DNA of 64,000 nucleotides from G963422705 sp963422705 (GCA_963422705.1 OY730443.1:1798001-1862000), one strand, 5' to 3'; positions 52,828 through 62,077 are shown, numbered from the stretch's first letter. Program-made: numbers and translations. Notes: generated from the sequence alone by a model not told the origin.

Positions 52828-54282
52828 ATGAAAGAGAAGATAACGCTTCAGAAACTAGATGAGTACCGCTGGCGTATTCCGAAAAGTACGATGAAAGGGA
52901 TGCGGGTAGACGGGCTGATATATGCGAATGACAAGCTGCTTGAGCAGGCAAAAAGCGAGGAGGCGCTTCAGCAGGTAGCGAACGTTGCGCATCTTCCGGG
53001 TATTGTCAAACATTCGCTGGCGATGCCGGATTTACACTGGGGTTACGGCTTTGTTATCGGCGGTGTTGCGGCGACGGACCCGGGTGCGGATGGGGTTGTA
53101 TCCCCGGGGGGCATCGGGTACGATATTAATTGCGGTGTGAGGTTAGTCCGGACGAACTTAGATTCAGGGCAGCTTGAGGGTAAGACAAAGGCGCTGGTAG
53201 GCAAGTTGTTTGAAAATGTGCCGTGCGGTGTCGGTTCAAGCGGCAAAATTCGTCTTTCCGTCCCGGAAGAGCGCGAGATGTTGGAAAAAGGTGCGTCCTG
53301 GGCGATTGAGCGTGAATACGGGCACCCGTCTGACCTGGAGTTCACAGAGGCGGGTGGTATTCTCCTGGGGGCGAACGCGGATGCGGCAAGTCGGCGCGCG
53401 CTGGAGAGGGGGAAGAACCAGCTCGGTACCCTCGGCTCCGGCAATCATTTCCTTGAAGTGCAAGTGGTTGACAGAATCTTCGACCGGGAAGCCGCGGAAG
53501 TGATGGGGCTTCGTGAAGAGGGCGTGTGCATCATGATTCACACCGGTTCCCGTGGTTTCGGGTACCAGATTTGCGATGAGCACGTGAAGAGTTGGGTTAA
53601 AGTGGCGGAGCGCTACGGTATTCGTCTGCCTGACAGGCAGCTCGCCTCGGCGCCTATCAATTCGAAAGAGGGCCAAGACTACATAACGGCAATGGCCTGC
53701 AGTGCGAATTATGCGTGGAACAACCGGCAATGCCTTATGCACGGGGTGCGCCAGACGTTCATGCAGTTTTTTGAAACGACGGAGGCTGAGCTCGGCTTAG
53801 AGCTCGTCTACGATGTATCGCATAACATCGGTAAATTTGAAAAACACACTGTTGATGGCAAGGAGCGCGAGCTGTTCGTTCATCGGAAGGGCGCGACACG
53901 GGCTTTCCCGGCGGGGCATCCGGAGATTCCGGAGAAATATCAGAAGGTGGGGCAGCCGGTGCTAATTCCGGGTGATATGGGCACTGCGTCTTATGTGTTA
54001 GTAGGGGAGGCGGGTGCGATGTCAGAGACGTGGGGTACGACGTGCCATGGGGCCGGTAGGATGCTCTCTCGCCGGCGCGCGATTTCCCTGACGAAGGGCC
54101 GTTATATCCGTGCGGAACTTGAAGCGCAAGGCATCTTCGTGCGTGCGGAGGGTAGACGGACGTTGCAAGAAGAGGTCTCAGAAGCTTACAAGGATGTGGA
54201 TGAAGTTGTGCGTGTTGTGGACAAAGCGGGGCTATCCCGTCGTGTTGCGCGTCTTCGTCCTGTAGGGGTTATCAAGGGCTAA
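52828..54282 (+). CDS. rtcB: RNA-splicing ligase RtcB
   Basis: A 484-residue RtcB that joins RNA 2',3'-cyclic- or 3'-phosphate ends to 5'-OH using GTP and Mn2+. Manganese-binding motifs are complete: SPGGIGYDINCGVR, LGTLGSGNHFLEVQ, HTGSRGFGYQ and HNIGKFE. The guanylylated histidine lies in TTCHGAGRMLSRR. A GGGAGG site precedes the ATG. There is no archease or RtcR gene beside it. It could repair cleaved tRNA or other RNAs. Confidence 0.95.
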   Translation: MKEKITLQKLDEYRWRIPKSTMKGMRVDGLIYANDKLLEQAKSEEALQQVANVAHLPGIVKHSLAMPDLHWGYGFVIGGVAATDPGADGVVSPGGIGYDINCGVRLVRTNLDSGQLEGKTKALVGKLFENVPCGVGSSGKIRLSVPEEREMLEKGASWAIEREYGHPSDLEFTEAGGILLGANADAASRRALERGKNQLGTLGSGNHFLEVQVVDRIFDREAAEVMGLREEGVCIMIHTGSRGFGYQICDEHVKSWVKVAERYGIRLPDRQLASAPINSKEGQDYITAMACSANYAWNNRQCLMHGVRQTFMQFFETTEAELGLELVYDVSHNIGKFEKHTVDGKERELFVHRKGATRAFPAGHPEIPEKYQKVGQPVLIPGDMGTASYVLVGEAGAMSETWGTTCHGAGRMLSRRRAISLTKGRYIRAELEAQGIFVRAEGRRTLQEEVSEAYKDVDEVVRVVDKAGLSRRVARLRPVGVIKG

Positions 54283-54337
54283 TCGCGTTTCCTCCGCCGG
54301 CGGGCCGCGCCTCTGGCCGGTATTCTCAAGCATTGAA

Positions 54338-55735
54338 TTATTCATTTCTCGATTTCGCTTGCAACCGTGCGGCCTGGCCCGGGTTTCCGATATGCATCAT
54401 ATTATAGGCCTGTTCCGATGTTTTGAAGGGGCCGACGTCCTTGTGCCCGTGCCAGTCGCCCTGTGTCATAATAGGGTTCGTTAGTCCTGTCTCTTGCTCT
54501 CTGCGTGAGATCCAGTTTTTCATCCGCGTCTCTAATAGATTGACGATGTCGGGATGGGCGTCAGCGATGTTGTTATTTTCGTCCGGGTCACGGATTAAGT
54601 GATAGAGTTCGACGGGCGGCTTAAAATGGAAGTCGGGTTCAAGTGCGACGATGAGCTTCCATTCAGGCGTGCGCCACCCGTGCTTCCGCATCCATGTGCA
54701 TTCGGTGATGTAAAACTCACTGTCAAAAGAGTGTACCTCTCCTTCCACGAGCTGCATCAGGCTATTTCCATCAAATTCACTATCGGTTTCGACGTCTGCG
54801 AGTTCAAGGAGGGTAGGGACTAAATCTTTGTGCTGGTTATATCCGGTTACCCGTTTTCCTGCGGGTACACGTCCGGGATATCTTATGATAAGGGGTACAT
54901 GTAGTGTAACGTCATATAGCCCGTGATGATCGAACCAACATTCATGTTCATAGAGCGTTTCGCCGTGGTCCCCGTTGATGACAACGATAGTTTCCTCGGT
55001 GATGCCGTGTGCGTCGAGTGCGTTAAAAAGGGTCTGAATGCAAGCGTCCATATAAGCGATTGCGCCGTCGTACTGTGCGATGACGTAGTCCTTATCGGTA
55101 ATTCCGGGGGGCATCCAAGAGGCGAAATAATCGCAAAACGGCTTAAATGCCATGACGGGTTCCATGGATGTGTTGCTAGGGTTGCATTCGTCGCCGTGAT
55201 AGAACATGCGTTCGTAAGGCGCGGGTGGGAGATATGGTGAATGTGGGTCCATGTGTCGGAGAAACAAGAAAAAGGGCTTATCGTTTTTCTGTTCGATGAG
55301 TCGGTTGATTTCAGGGATAGTGACGTTGTTTAGGTTCTGTGCTTTTGGTGCGCGTCCTGTCTCATCGCCGCCCCATCCTTCAAAGTTTAGATATGTCTCA
55401 AAGCCGCGTGCGCTTGGCCCGCCAAACCCGACGCATGTGGTATTGTAGCCTGCGTCTCGAAGGATTTCGGGCAATGTTTTAACCTCTGGGCGTAGTTGCC
55501 CCTGATGTCGGAGGGCGACTACCTGTGTGCTGAACGCATCTAAGCCGGTAAGCATAGATGCATAAGCGCTCGTAGTAGGGATGTGAGTGCTGTAAGTTCT
55601 TTCAAAAAGGGTTCCTGCTCGCGCGAACCTGTCGATGTGTGGTGTTGTTAATCGGTTGTACCCGTAACAGCTCATGTGTGTTGCCAAAAGCGAGTCGATT
55701 CCCATTAAGACAATATTTGGGTGTTTCGTCTGCAT
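54338..55735 (-). CDS. Sulfatase-superfamily protein lacking the formylglycine cysteine
   Basis: A 465-residue alkaline-phosphatase-superfamily hydrolase. Metal residues fit D14 (GIDSLLATH) and the NGDHGE motif. A sulfatase would carry CxPSR ahead of SxxTG; here the aligned stretch reads PTTSAYASMLTG, with Thr at the cysteine place and P, S and R all changed. It therefore cannot be activated by the formylglycine system and may act as a phosphoesterase or phosphotransferase with Thr as nucleophile. AAGGAG lies 7 nt before the ATG and overlaps the end of the upstream PhyH gene, so they form an operon. Confidence 0.85.
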   Translation of the reverse strand: MQTKHPNIVLMGIDSLLATHMSCYGYNRLTTPHIDRFARAGTLFERTYSTHIPTTSAYASMLTGLDAFSTQVVALRHQGQLRPEVKTLPEILRDAGYNTTCVGFGGPSARGFETYLNFEGWGGDETGRAPKAQNLNNVTIPEINRLIEQKNDKPFFLFLRHMDPHSPYLPPAPYERMFYHGDECNPSNTSMEPVMAFKPFCDYFASWMPPGITDKDYVIAQYDGAIAYMDACIQTLFNALDAHGITEETIVVINGDHGETLYEHECWFDHHGLYDVTLHVPLIIRYPGRVPAGKRVTGYNQHKDLVPTLLELADVETDSEFDGNSLMQLVEGEVHSFDSEFYITECTWMRKHGWRTPEWKLIVALEPDFHFKPPVELYHLIRDPDENNNIADAHPDIVNLLETRMKNWISRREQETGLTNPIMTQGDWHGHKDVGPFKTSEQAYNMMHIGNPGQAARLQAKSRNE

Positions 55736-55746
55736 GCATTTCTCCT

Positions 55747-56553
55747 TTAGGCGTTCCAGTCCTGATGCCAGACGAGCGTGTTCTGGGTATTGTTGTTGAG
55801 CACGTCGCCGATTTTGAGTGACTGAAAATAGTCGTCAGGTAGTATGTTTCTCTTTCCGTTAAATGTACTTCCGTCGGGCATGAACCCGCATGTCATTGCG
55901 CGTCGATGGGATATTGTCATGTTAGCGCCGGCGCCGTGGGCGGTTAACCCATTATGCCAGACGATTGCGCCGGCGTTGCAGGGTGCGGGGTGCGGTTCAA
56001 TCTGTTTCCATTCGGGATAAATGTTAAAGAGCTCGCCGATATTTATTCCGATGCCGGCGTTATCAAACCTAGCGGTTTTGTGTGTGCCTGGTAGGTACCA
56101 CATACATCCATTAGCGAGGGTTGCATCATCCAATGCCATCCAAAATGATAGTGTATCGCGTGAGTCAAATGACCAGTAAGGGACATCGAGGTGCCATGCG
56201 GTTGGGTTGCCGTGTGGCGGCTTAATTAACGCCTGGTCATGCCAGAGCCGCATTCCGTCAACGCCTGCCAATTGGGTTGCCATTCTACCGAGTCGTCTGT
56301 CATGTATTAACTTCCGCATTCCGTGGTGTGTATCTGCCAATCGTAGGCACTGTGTAAATACTTGGGCGTAAAACTGCTTTGGTTCCATCTGGTTTGTCAT
56401 AAACTCAACGGAGTTTCCGAGGCGTTCTTCAACAGCTTCGTCGGTGCATCGTCGCCATTGGGCGAGTTCGTCTGCATCGAGGAAATTTTCAATGACCAGA
56501 AATCCATTTTTTCGATAAGAATGAATCTGTTCTGAGGTGAGTCCGTTTTTCAT
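55747..56553 (-). CDS. Phytanoyl-CoA dioxygenase family protein
   Basis: A 268-residue Fe(II)/2-oxoglutarate oxygenase, the third PhyH paralog. HxD is in TAWHLDVPYW, the distal His in TAHGAGANM and an arginine in SHRRAMTCG. AAGGAG is nine bases from the second ATG (56551-56553) and only three from the first (56557-56559), so I chose the second. The downstream sulfatase-like gene starts 11 nt after its stop. Pairing of a hydroxylase with a sulfatase-like hydrolase hints at a two-step attack on one substrate (inference). Confidence 0.87.
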   Translation of the reverse strand: MKNGLTSEQIHSYRKNGFLVIENFLDADELAQWRRCTDEAVEERLGNSVEFMTNQMEPKQFYAQVFTQCLRLADTHHGMRKLIHDRRLGRMATQLAGVDGMRLWHDQALIKPPHGNPTAWHLDVPYWSFDSRDTLSFWMALDDATLANGCMWYLPGTHKTARFDNAGIGINIGELFNIYPEWKQIEPHPAPCNAGAIVWHNGLTAHGAGANMTISHRRAMTCGFMPDGSTFNGKRNILPDDYFQSLKIGDVLNNNTQNTLVWHQDWNA

Positions 56554-56667
56554 ATGCATCCGCTCCTTATGAAGGCTGTGCTTATCCAGCGTTGGTGAAG
56601 TTTCTTGCTGCGCCTGTAGGAAATATCATATCAGATTCCGTCAAAATTATCAAGAAAAATTAGCGAA

Positions 56668-56697
56668 TTGACAGCGGTGCCTAAAATCTGCTATACT
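56668..56697 (+). promoter_or_regulatory. Promoter of the flippase gene
   Basis: TTGACA (56668-56673), an 18-bp spacer and TATACT (56692-56697), 109 bp before the chosen start. A class E palindrome lies between. Confidence 0.6.
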
Positions 56698-56760
56698 TGA
56701 AGTGATATTAAACGGAGTCTCGGGTTCTTGTATCGTATTTTCTAGTAAATCGCAGCTTAG

Positions 56761-56779
56761 CAAGTATGTTGCTTGCTAC
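56761..56779 (-). repeat. Palindrome class E copy 3, reverse orientation
   Basis: On the complement GTAG then CAAGCAACATACTTG, one mismatch from copies 1 and 2. It lies in the leader of the flippase gene. Confidence 0.7.
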
Positions 56780-56805
56780 TTTTATGCAGTCAAACACCCT
56801 TTAAC

Positions 56806-58155
56806 ATGGCCGGATTGCGCCAGCTCCCCCTCCTGAAAACCCTATTCAGCGTCACCCCACTCAGTCTGCTTGGGCATGGTGGTACTTTTCTTATCTATGC
56901 GCTTTTAGCGAATTGGTTTGGTGCGACTGCGGGCACGGATTTCATCTACTATTATTGGGGTATTACAGTTTTTCTGATTGAGTTGCTAAGTGCGTCGTCG
57001 GGTTATTCAGTGCTTGTTCCGTTGTTAGCGGCGGCGAAAGCCGAGGGCGAAGCCGCGGCGCAAGCGTGCGTTCAGGGCGTCTTTTCCCTCTATATTCTCG
57101 CAATGCCGGTGTGTTGCGTTTCCTTAACAGGCCTTTGCTGGTTAGTATCCTCGCGGTTTTTGGATGAGACAGGATTGCCGTTTTCTTCGGAAATCGTCAT
57201 GATTTTGTGTTTTGCCTGTTTCACGTTGATTTCATCAATTCGCTGGATGCTGAAAGCGATTTTAGATACGTACCGGGCGTTTCATTTCCCGGTGATTGTC
57301 CAAGGCGTGCGTGCGCTCGTGGTGATTGCTACAATTTACCTGTGCAAGCGACATGTGGGGCTGTTTAGCATCCCGATTGCGTTGATTCTTGGGGAGCTGT
57401 TTCAAGGGATACTCTTATTTTGGCGATGTTGTGTTACCCTCAACCTGTCACCGAATCATTTTCTGAAACTGTCGCGTCTCAATTTGCACTGGCATGAAAA
57501 CCGGTGCACGCAACAGTTCGTGCGCCAATGTTTCCTGATGATGGGGGCGGCGATTTCAGATGGGATGAACCCGGTTGTGGATAGGGGGATGGCAAGCTTA
57601 TTAGGGGTGAGCTCGGTATCTAAGCTAGACTATGCCTTGCGTCTCTGTGCGATTCCGGAGGCGTTGACGGGTGTAACGTTACCGGTGTTTTTATCGCATT
57701 GGGCGGGGAAAGCGACGCTGAAGCCAAATATGGCACGTCAAGTCAATCAAGCGTCCCGGCTCAAAGAGAGCGTCGTGCATAGCGTTGTGGGGATATTGAT
57801 TCTGATGGTGCCGTTTTTGCTGGGGTGCTATCTGTTTGTCGATGCTATCGTCGATTTTCTGTACGGGCACGGCGAGTTGTCGGTTGAGGGGTTAGAGTCT
57901 ATCGGCAGTCTACTAGGCATCTACTTAATCGGGCTGTTGCCTCGCCTGCTGAGCCGGTTGATGGTTCGGGCGCATCTGGCGTTTCAAAACCACACGACGG
58001 TTTTGATGGCGACACTCATTAGGTTTATTCTGAATCCGGCGCTCAATTGGGTGTTAATGCGATTGTGGGGGTTAGAAGGGATTGCCTGGTCAACCACGTT
58101 TCTATCGTACCCGATTTTTGCGTTCATCGCGATAATGCTTTGGCGGAAATTTTAG
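56806..58155 (+). CDS. MurJ/MATE-like flippase (MOP superfamily)
   Basis: A 449-residue polytopic membrane protein with about 12-14 transmembrane helices. The segments NPVVDRGMASLLGVSSVSKLDYALRLCAIPEALTG (spread over about 255-290) and FVDAIVDFLYGHGELS resemble MurJ/MviN-type lipid flippases. Possible cargos are lipid II or another lipid-linked sugar; whether it is the essential MurJ cannot be told. I take the ATG at 56806; a longer frame from a TTG at 56773 runs through the palindrome. It converges with gdpD, overlapping by 4 nt. Confidence 0.75.
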   Translation: MAGLRQLPLLKTLFSVTPLSLLGHGGTFLIYALLANWFGATAGTDFIYYYWGITVFLIELLSASSGYSVLVPLLAAAKAEGEAAAQACVQGVFSLYILAMPVCCVSLTGLCWLVSSRFLDETGLPFSSEIVMILCFACFTLISSIRWMLKAILDTYRAFHFPVIVQGVRALVVIATIYLCKRHVGLFSIPIALILGELFQGILLFWRCCVTLNLSPNHFLKLSRLNLHWHENRCTQQFVRQCFLMMGAAISDGMNPVVDRGMASLLGVSSVSKLDYALRLCAIPEALTGVTLPVFLSHWAGKATLKPNMARQVNQASRLKESVVHSVVGILILMVPFLLGCYLFVDAIVDFLYGHGELSVEGLESIGSLLGIYLIGLLPRLLSRLMVRAHLAFQNHTTVLMATLIRFILNPALNWVLMRLWGLEGIAWSTTFLSYPIFAFIAIMLWRKF

Positions 58156-58934
58156 AACGTGGCGAAGCGTTCCGGGTGATTTGAGGTAATGCCCTGCACA
58201 CCGAGTGTACGCATTTGGCGTATCCGGGCGAGTTCGTCGACAGTCCAACACCACAAATTGATACCGCGGCGTTTGAGCTCATAAACGAATTCTGCATTCA
58301 GGAGTTGGTGGTTAACGTTCAGGAACGTTCCGCCGAGTTCGGCTAATTTCTGACACAAGGTTATCGGGGAATTGGCCCGGTTGTGGCTGCCGATAAGCCA
58401 TCCCGTCGGAATTCGGGGTTCAAGCGCACGGACTGTCTCCAAAGCGCCCGTGTGAAAAGAGATGATAACCACCTTTTCGAGCAGGTTCATCTCCTTGATT
58501 TTTGAGATGGCCGCCTCAGCAATTTCGGGTTCTTTGATTTCGGCGACGGCGATTGCCTTAGGCGTGATGCATGCGAGTGCCTCCTCAAGGGTTGGGACGC
58601 GGTGAGCTTGAGCGTCCGGTGGCAACCATCCGATTTCTCTCCCTGCTGCATCCGTATATGAGCGCCAGTCGCCTCTAAAATCAGGATGGAACCATGCGCC
58701 CGCGTCCGCAAATTTAATGGTTTCTAACCGTTTTTTCCTAACGAGCCCACTAAGTGTTGTTGTTCTATTCAAGGTAGCATCATGGATAACGACGACATGT
58801 CCATCTGCCGTTCCGTGCAGGTCAAATTCGACGGCATCAACGCCGATTTCAAGCGCTTTTTCGAACGCTATGATTGTGTTTTCTGGAGCGACTGCTGATG
58901 CGCCGCGGTGTGCAATCCGAATCCACGATGCCAT
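58152..58934 (-). CDS. Glycerophosphodiester phosphodiesterase
   Basis: A 260-residue GDPD TIM-barrel enzyme splitting glycerophosphodiesters into glycerol-3-phosphate and alcohol. Catalytic pattern: IAHRGASAVAPENTIIAF (HR and PENT), DAVEFDLHGTADGHVVVIHD (ExD, HD) and C-terminal NLWCWTVDE plus GITSNHPE. No signal peptide, so cytoplasmic (UgpQ-like). It lies 18 nt after the NtrC-type regulator on the same strand, probably one operon with it and the luciferase-like gene. Confidence 0.92.
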   Translation of the reverse strand: MASWIRIAHRGASAVAPENTIIAFEKALEIGVDAVEFDLHGTADGHVVVIHDATLNRTTTLSGLVRKKRLETIKFADAGAWFHPDFRGDWRSYTDAAGREIGWLPPDAQAHRVPTLEEALACITPKAIAVAEIKEPEIAEAAISKIKEMNLLEKVVIISFHTGALETVRALEPRIPTGWLIGSHNRANSPITLCQKLAELGGTFLNVNHQLLNAEFVYELKRRGINLWCWTVDELARIRQMRTLGVQGITSNHPERFATF

Positions 58935-58952
58935 GCTGTCCCCTTCGGAATT

Positions 58953-60386
58953 TTAGTTCCTAAGATGTTGATTTATCTTCTTCATGAGTGTTGTTCTGCT
59001 CATGCCTAACAACTGCGCGGTTTTGCTATGATTTCCGGAGAATTCATCCAAGATGAGGCTGATGAGTACCTTGTCTACGTGAGCGATGACGTTATCATAA
59101 AGTTCTCGGCTCTCTTTAGCGACGGCTTGGCGTATCATACCGGTTAAAACGGATTTGAGTGTATTCTCAAGTTCATCGCGTTTTATTTTTTTGTCGTGTG
59201 TACCTCCGGTTTGCACTTCGACGGGGAGTTCATCGATTAAAATGACATCTGCCCTAGCGAGTGTTGCGGCACTTCTGATGCAATTCTCGAGTTCTCGGAC
59301 GTTGCCGGGCCATTGATAGTTTTGTATGAGTTTCATGGCTTTTTCGGAGAGTCCGCGTATCGGTTTCCCGAGTTCATCTTGTGTAAGTTGTAGAAAATGT
59401 GTGACAAGCGCCGGAATATCTTCGGCGCGTTCGCGCAAAGGCGGGAGATGTAGTGCGATTCGTTTAAATCGATAGTAGAGGTCATCCCTGAATTTTCCGA
59501 TGCTTACCATTTGTGCGAGTTCGTGATTTGTCGCGGCGATAACTCGGACATCGACTTTAATGGCGCGTGTGGCGCCGAGTCTCTGAACTTCTTTTGTCTG
59601 TAGGGCGCGTAGCAATTTGACTTGTAGGGTGGGACTCATGTTTCCGATTTCATCAAGAAAGAGCGTGCCGCCATGCGCGAGCTCAAATCTGCCGGGTTTC
59701 CCTTCGGATTTTGCGCCTGTAAACGCGCCGGGCTCATACCCGAACAGCTCACTTTCCAATAATTCGTCAGGGAGGGCGCCACAATCGAGGGGAATAAACG
59801 GCTTGGGCTGCCGTGTGCTGCCTGCATGAATTGCGCGTGCTACCAGGTCTTTCCCCGTCCCTGTTTCGCCTTCAATCAGCACTGTGATTGTATTACTTGC
59901 GAGAATCCCGATGAGTTTGTAGATTTCACGCATTGGTTCGCTTTTTCCAACAAGTCGAGGTACCAGCTTTCTTGCGTTGCCGGTTTTCTCCGGCGGTTCT
60001 GCGGGGAGTGTACTGCGTACGGATTGGATTCGGAAGGCGCGCTCAAGTATACTTTTGACAACATCGATGTCAATGGGCTTTGGCACAAAATCAAAGGCTT
60101 GTAAACGCATCGCTGCGATGGTACTCTCGATATCGTCGTACGCGGTGATAATAATGACAATCGTCCAGGGGTGGCGTTCCTTAATTTCGCTGAGTGCGTC
60201 CAGTCCGCTCATTCCCGGTAGTTTGACATCAAGTAAGACAACGTCGGGGTTTTGGGATTCGATGCAGCTTAAGCCTTCTTCAGCACTGTTTGCGATACTC
60301 GGTGTATACCCTTCGGCTTCAAGGAATTGCTCAAAGGCCCAACAAATTTTCTCGTCGTCATCGATGACTAAGACGCTTTTCATCAT
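58953..60386 (-). CDS. Sigma54-dependent response regulator (NtrC family)
   Basis: A 477-residue transcription activator. It has a receiver domain (LVIDDDEK acid pocket, phosphorylatable Asp in VVLLDVKLPG, Lys in FVPKPID) and a sigma54-interacting AAA domain with Walker A GETGTGKD, the GAFTGA loop and Walker B LFLDEIGN. A Fis-type helix-turn-helix at the end (SKTAQLLGMSRTTLMKKI) binds DNA. No histidine kinase is next to it. Its ATG overlaps the stop of the luciferase-like gene (ATGA), so the two are coupled. Its targets must have sigma54 promoters, but I see none in the window that I can defend. Confidence 0.93.
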   Translation of the reverse strand: MMKSVLVIDDDEKICWAFEQFLEAEGYTPSIANSAEEGLSCIESQNPDVVLLDVKLPGMSGLDALSEIKERHPWTIVIIITAYDDIESTIAAMRLQAFDFVPKPIDIDVVKSILERAFRIQSVRSTLPAEPPEKTGNARKLVPRLVGKSEPMREIYKLIGILASNTITVLIEGETGTGKDLVARAIHAGSTRQPKPFIPLDCGALPDELLESELFGYEPGAFTGAKSEGKPGRFELAHGGTLFLDEIGNMSPTLQVKLLRALQTKEVQRLGATRAIKVDVRVIAATNHELAQMVSIGKFRDDLYYRFKRIALHLPPLRERAEDIPALVTHFLQLTQDELGKPIRGLSEKAMKLIQNYQWPGNVRELENCIRSAATLARADVILIDELPVEVQTGGTHDKKIKRDELENTLKSVLTGMIRQAVAKESRELYDNVIAHVDKVLISLILDEFSGNHSKTAQLLGMSRTTLMKKINQHLRN

Positions 60387-61666
60387 ATATCTCGCTGTTT
60401 CCCGCCTTCTATTGACAGGAGAAATTTTTCTCCATCCTCACTGATTTCAGATGTCTCGGATTGGATTGGATTTGCCTCGTTTTTTTTTGTTAGGATGGGA
60501 TAAGCATCGACAGCGGGTACTTTGTCAAGGACTGTCAATGGCGGTTTTCTAGCTTCGGCTTGCGCAATTGCTGGCGCGAGCCGTCGGTTTTTCCGTTGAG
60601 TCTGTTCGGTATCTCGTGCTTTGAAGTCGGATAACATCTGTTCTGCAAAAAGTTGCATGGATTCACAGATATGTTGATGCCGGTTGGCCCCGGCCTGCTG
60701 AATGAAAACTACCTGGTCAACCGCGGCTTCTTCCATGATTTCCAAGTGTTCTCGGAGCTGTTCTGGTGTTCCGAGCCCTGCGCGTCCCCCTTCAGCGGCT
60801 GCAGGTGTCTCTTTATACAATTTCCAAATATCGGTTTCTCCTGGGACGTGCGAACCGTTGTGATAGTAGTGTTGGAGTGCGAATCGGAAGAACCGTAATC
60901 CGTCTAACCCGCGCGCGATTGCAATTTGTTCACTGTCGTGACATGAGAATCCGGATACCATTGCAATATTAGGGTTGACGATTTGGGTGAGGGGCTTGCA
61001 CTCTTTCTCAAAAATTTCGTAATACTCTTGCACCCAGAATTTTGCTTCTTTTGCGTCAATAAATGCGAAGGTGAGAGCGCCGAGTCCATATCTAGCGGCG
61101 TATCGGAGGCTGTCGCGGCTAGAGCAGGCCATCCATGGGGGTGGATGTGGGGTTTGCAACGGTTTTGGTAAGACATTGCGTGGTGGCATGTCGAAATATT
61201 GTCCATCATACCCTGCGTAAGGGGATTGTGCCATCATTTTAGCGGTTTCTCTCGTGCATTCTGCCCACATGTGGCGTTTCTGGTTTGGTTCGACGTTGAA
61301 TCCGCCGAGTTCTATGTGTGAAGCGGATTCGCCTGTTCCCCATTCGACTCGTCCGTTTGATACCAGGTCCAGCGTTGCGATTCGCTCAGCAACGCGGGCG
61401 GGGTGGTTATAGGCGGGTGGCATTAGCACAATTCCGTGTCCCAAGCGAATCTGTTGCGTCCGTTGACTGCATGCTGCGAGAAAGACTTCTGGTGCCGAGG
61501 AGTGAGAATACTCTTCAAGAAAATGGTGTTCTACCTCCCAAATATAGTCAAATCCGAGCTTATCGGCGAGTTCTACCTGCGATAATGCGTCCTGAAAAAG
61601 TTTATGTTCCGCGCCTTCCTGCCACGGGCGTGGGATCTGATGTTCGTAAAATAGCCCGAATTTCAT
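60383..61666 (-). CDS. Luciferase-like flavin monooxygenase
   Basis: A 427-residue bacterial luciferase-like (LLM) TIM-barrel protein using reduced FMN or F420. Family marks: KFGLFYEHQIP at the start, LGFDYIWEVEHHF, RLGHGIVLMPPAYNHPARVAERIATLDLVSNGRVEWGTG (about 75-112) and GVAYAARYGLG-like SLRYAARYGLG. I take the ATG at 61664-61666, where homologs begin. The last 70 residues are a variable, low-complexity extension. First gene of a likely operon with the NtrC-type regulator and the glycerophosphodiesterase. Confidence 0.85.
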   Translation of the reverse strand: MKFGLFYEHQIPRPWQEGAEHKLFQDALSQVELADKLGFDYIWEVEHHFLEEYSHSSAPEVFLAACSQRTQQIRLGHGIVLMPPAYNHPARVAERIATLDLVSNGRVEWGTGESASHIELGGFNVEPNQKRHMWAECTRETAKMMAQSPYAGYDGQYFDMPPRNVLPKPLQTPHPPPWMACSSRDSLRYAARYGLGALTFAFIDAKEAKFWVQEYYEIFEKECKPLTQIVNPNIAMVSGFSCHDSEQIAIARGLDGLRFFRFALQHYYHNGSHVPGETDIWKLYKETPAAAEGGRAGLGTPEQLREHLEIMEEAAVDQVVFIQQAGANRHQHICESMQLFAEQMLSDFKARDTEQTQRKNRRLAPAIAQAEARKPPLTVLDKVPAVDAYPILTKKNEANPIQSETSEISEDGEKFLLSIEGGKQRDI

Positions 61667-61946
61667 CCTTTTATTCCATTTCCTTTCTATTATGAAGCAT
61701 TTACATTTCTGCCTGGGTTCACTTCCAGGCAAAGATATCTCAATTTGCCTGGAAACTGCATTTCCTTTGCGATAGGCGTGTCCCGGTTTCTACGAGATAT
61801 CCTCTGTATTTTTAGATATGATAGAATCAATTTATGAAAAAGTCAAGAAAAACCGATTTTTCTTGCATTCACGATAAAATTAAGATATGATTTAAAAAGC
61901 ATTGAAAAATTGCGGGTTTTCGAAAAAAGTCGAAAATAAAAAAAAT

Positions 61947-61975
61947 TTGACAAACCCTGTTAGATAGGGTATACT
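61947..61975 (+). promoter_or_regulatory. Promoter of the tRNA cluster
   Basis: Consensus TTGACA (61947-61952), exactly 17 bp, TATACT (61970-61975), 15 nt before tRNA-Leu. Strong, as expected for stable RNA. Confidence 0.8.
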
Positions 61976-61990
61976 ATATAACACGTTGCC

Positions 61991-62077
61991 GGTCGAGTGG
62001 TGGAATCGGTAGACACAATGGACTTAAAATCCATCGCCTCTTAAAAAGGTGTGAGGGTTCAAGTCCCTCCTCGACCA
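61991..62077 (+). tRNA. tRNA-Leu (anticodon TAA)
   Basis: Seven-bp acceptor GGTCGAG/CTCGACC, anticodon loop CTTAAAA (TAA), a long variable arm typical of Leu tRNAs, T-loop GGTTCAAGTCC and discriminator A. CCA is not encoded. Confidence 0.95.
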
